A DNA stretch of 64,000 nt from Prolixibacter bellariivorans ATCC BAA-1284. Its GTDB lineage: Bacteria > Bacteroidota > Bacteroidia > Bacteroidales > Prolixibacteraceae. Of this stretch, positions 63,531 through 64,000 are shown one piece after another; the first letter of the stretch is position 1, and the number at the start of each line of letters is the position of its first letter. The notes beneath the pieces are model-generated. The model was given only the letters and a program-made list of their open reading frames with translations. It did no database searches and had not been told where the DNA came from. The stretch spans positions 669,613 to 733,612 of the forward strand of contig NZ_JHXO01000001.1 of NCBI RefSeq assembly GCF_000621705.1, written 5' to 3'. The position numbers and the translations under genes were made by a program.

Positions 63531-63563
63531 TTTGGAGTAAGCCGAAAAAATACGCTTTCTTTG
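63531..63563 (+). promoter_or_regulatory. rRNA promoter P1 (candidate)
   Basis: TTTG at 63531-63534 and TTTCTTTG at 63556-63563, spacing 21 bp. The -7 has T in place of A at its second position, so this is the weakest of the three. Confidence 0.6.
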
Positions 63564-63679
63564 CATCCGCTTTCCGAAAGGGGAGCAGCGTTCAGAGGGA
63601 GGTTGAAAGGGAGTAATAAGAGCCGGAGTTGTTCGGTTTTTGCCCGTGAAAATCACACCGAAAAAAATCTTGAAAAGTA

Positions 63680-63712
63680 TTTGGAAAGTCGGGATAAAAG
63701 GGTTTATCTTTG
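63680..63712 (+). promoter_or_regulatory. rRNA promoter P2
   Basis: TTTG at 63680-63683 and TATCTTTG at 63705-63712, spacing 21 bp; both match the Bacteroidota sigma-ABfr consensus exactly. Confidence 0.88.
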
Positions 63713-63783
63713 CCGCCACGTTTTTAGCGAAAAGCGTGAGTTGATTTCCGGTACTGGAGCCAAATAAAAAAGGCGAAAAAAGA

Positions 63784-63816
63784 TTTGGAATTAACGCAAA
63801 AGATTATCTATCTTTG
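63784..63816 (+). promoter_or_regulatory. rRNA promoter P3
   Basis: TTTG at 63784-63787 and TATCTTTG at 63809-63816, spacing again 21 bp. The three promoters share TTTGGA as extended -33. The following leader (63880-64000, with TTCATTGAAAATATTGAAAA) is of the type found before 16S genes in this phylum, so the rRNA itself should start just beyond the window. Confidence 0.88.
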
Positions 63817-63819
63817 CAA

Positions 63820-64000
63820 CGCTTTTTTCGGCCCGTCCGACGGCAACTGAGGGTTGGGCAGTAAGGAGCGGGATTAAGAGAAGAGATACAAGTTCATTGA
63901 AAATATTGAAAAGGAAAGAAGATAAGCACCAGAAGTTCAATTTTCTTTTAGAGGAAAACCAATCGTGCCAGGCAAATAGACATTTAAACTTTTTGATTAC
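63820..64000 (+). other. Probable 16S rRNA leader (precursor transcript, no mature rRNA in window)
   Basis: The AT-rich leader contains GTTCATTGAAAATATTG and two purine-rich boxes, and ends ACTTTTTGATTAC. The conserved 16S 5' end (AGAGTTTGATCCTGGCTCAG) is not reached. The identification rests on the triple promoter and on similarity to leaders remembered from related rRNA operons. Confidence 0.65.

Noticed and set aside
63820..64000. 16S rRNA gene start inside the window
   Set aside because: The conserved 5' sequence of 16S is not present before position 64000; only promoters and leader are seen.

Overview
The window comes from a Bacteroidota chromosome, most likely order Marinilabiliales/Bacteroidales. 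Signs of this are a SusC/SusD pair, promoters with TTTG / TAnnTTTG elements instead of TTGACA/TATAAT, DUF4294 and GHL10 proteins, and the rRNA promoter type at the right end. No 16S sequence is in the window, so genus and species cannot be fixed.

Region 1 (about 0.9-28.1 kb) looks like a dedicated peptidoglycan salvage locus with two divergent arms around a 115-bp promoter region (14419-14533). The minus arm runs NagB/PIG-L fusion, DUF5009 membrane protein, GHL10 glycosidase, GT2 glycosyltransferase, a HIT/GalT-like protein (DUF4922 type), a 21-bp periodic array, a SpoIID-domain protein without signal peptide, a secreted GH9-CE4 fusion and an AmpG-like transporter, ending at a clear terminator. 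The plus arm runs amino-sugar kinase (MurK-like), MurQ, SusC, SusD, then an N-acetylmuramoyl-L-alanine amidase interrupted by a golvesin-like domain, an SH3-NlpC/P60 lipoprotein (YkfC-like), an exported L-Ala-D/L-Glu epimerase and a transglutaminase-like lipoprotein. Read together: outer-membrane capture, stripping and cutting of the stem peptide outside the cytoplasm, uptake of sugars, phosphorylation, ether cleavage and deamination to the fructose-6-phosphate level. The cytosolic SpoIID/HIT-like/GT2 trio has no obvious place in known salvage pathways and is the best candidate for undescribed biochemistry.

Region 2 (28.1-35.4 kb) is accessory: an orphan SusC-like receptor, an AT-rich AbiH plus membrane-HEPN pair (candidate phage defence), a hypothetical protein and a large field of dispersed hairpin repeats.

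Region 3 (35.4-41.9 kb) holds a TetR regulator with two operators, a three-gene ABC-2 exporter, a SulP anion transporter and an unknown outer-membrane protein. Region 4 (41.9-50.5 kb) has a FadR-type regulator with second copies of the GHL10 and NagB/PIG-L genes, then a DUF4294 protein and Mfd.

Region 5 (50.5-62.8 kb) has housekeeping genes (GNAT, patatin, aspartate kinase, PLP lyase, dihydroorotase, polyprenol-P-mannose synthase, AraC regulator) separated by repeat-rich spacers. The last 27 bp or so of the aspartate kinase coding region plus flanks are duplicated 0.75 kb downstream around a lipoprotein gene. Region 6 (62.8-64 kb) is non-coding and carries three tandem strong promoters and a leader that should precede a 16S rRNA gene just past the window end.
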